Below, piece by piece: positions 40,270 through 40,445 of a DNA stretch of 40,445 nt. The notes under the pieces are model-generated. The model ran no database searches. It saw only the letters and a program-made list of their open reading frames with translations, and had not been told where the DNA came from. This stretch comes from Lachnospiraceae bacterium (GTDB taxonomy: Bacteria; Bacillota; Clostridia; Lachnospirales; Lachnospiraceae): NCBI GenBank assembly GCA_017619615.1, contig JAFZRY010000024.1, positions 1 to 40,445 of the forward strand, written 5' to 3'. The position numbers were made by a program, and so were the translations under genes. Within the stretch, counting starts at the first letter, position 1; every line of letters begins with the position of its first letter.

Positions 40270-40445
40270 TTATTTGCTGTAGTCGTAAAAACCTTTGCCG
40301 GTCTTGCGGCCGAGTTTGCCGGCGCGGACCATTTTCTTCAGCAGGAGGGCAGGGCGGTACTTGGGATCGCCGGTTTCGCTGTAGAGAACGTCCATGATGG
40401 CCAGGCAGACGTCCAGGCCGATGAAGTCGCCGAGTTCCAGCGGGC
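40270..40445 (-). CDS. hbd: 3-hydroxybutyryl-CoA dehydrogenase, C-terminal part (5' end outside window)
   Basis: This is the final 57 codons plus stop of a minus-strand gene that continues beyond the right edge. The peptide contains [39 protein letters not shown] and the terminal [10 protein letters not shown], the typical end of 3-hydroxyacyl-CoA dehydrogenases of the clostridial Hbd type. Hbd reduces acetoacetyl-CoA to 3-hydroxybutyryl-CoA in butyrate or butanol formation. A terminator follows the stop by about 35 bp. Confidence 0.92.
   Translation of the reverse strand, partial: PLELGDFIGLDVCLAIMDVLYSETGDPKYRPALLLKKMVRAGKLGRKTGKGFYDYSK

Overview
The window is a GC-rich stretch of a Bacillota genome, most likely an anaerobic Clostridia member of the Oscillospirales/Lachnospirales type. 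Several things point that way: addA/addB and recU in place of recBCD/ruvC, a class B sortase, CarD and CvfB homologues, a B12-binding radical SAM / DUF2344 / RNase G gene run, and at the right edge the end of a 3-hydroxybutyryl-CoA dehydrogenase (butyrate or butanol-type metabolism). Promoters are strikingly canonical: most have a TTGACA-like -35, a 17-bp spacer and a TATAAT-like -10. Nearly all genes lie on the + strand.

Layout. 1-1130: tRNA cluster Gly(TCC)-His(GTG)-Gln(TTG)-Lys(TTT), tadA, then tRNA-Thr(GGT). 1131-2090: an AT-richer, gene-poor stretch with a tandem 12-mer and one small zinc-ribbon gene; it looks like the scar or flank of an integrated element. 2091-3966: ABC exporter ATPase and permease plus an XRE-AbrB fusion regulator. 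3976-7106: a LysR regulator divergent from an Ldh2-type dehydrogenase and a SerA-type 2-hydroxyacid dehydrogenase, probably an inducible 2-hydroxyacid module. 7201-11429: a flavin reductase-like protein with a PCP_red-like tail, rlmH, an FAD-dependent dehydrogenase and a zinc-protease-like lipoprotein. 11536-13924: carD (-) divergent from rsmD-coaD-coiled-coil protein. 13992-20469: a long packed run of membrane protein, RluA-type synthase, recU, B12/radical SAM protein, DUF2344 protein, RNase E/G and a Cys-rich protein. 20517-21563: tRNA-Gln(CTG) and cvfB. 21614-24834: ftsE-ftsX-ctpA, a division / cell-wall remodelling operon. 24899-31227: holA, hflX, a ketopantoate reductase-like gene, lepA, hemW. 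31224-38019: addB-addA. 38055-39881: sortase B facing a PrsW-type protease only 5 bp away. 39932-40269: tandem palindromic repeats and the terminator of hbd, whose 3' end closes the window.

Most genes are housekeeping (translation, tRNA/rRNA modification, recombination, division). The unusual material lies between genes: a perfect 28-bp palindrome that reuses the 3' end of tRNA-Lys just before tadA, a 42-bp dispersed repeat present twice (once inserted in frame in the DUF2344 gene), a tandem GC-rich hairpin duplication in front of holA, a promoter nested in a terminator before ftsE, and a tandem palindromic repeat array before hbd. Among the genes, the paired dehydrogenases under LysR control and the flavin reductase/PCP_red fusion are the best leads for undescribed biochemistry. 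I see no CRISPR array, transposase, prophage or obvious defence system.
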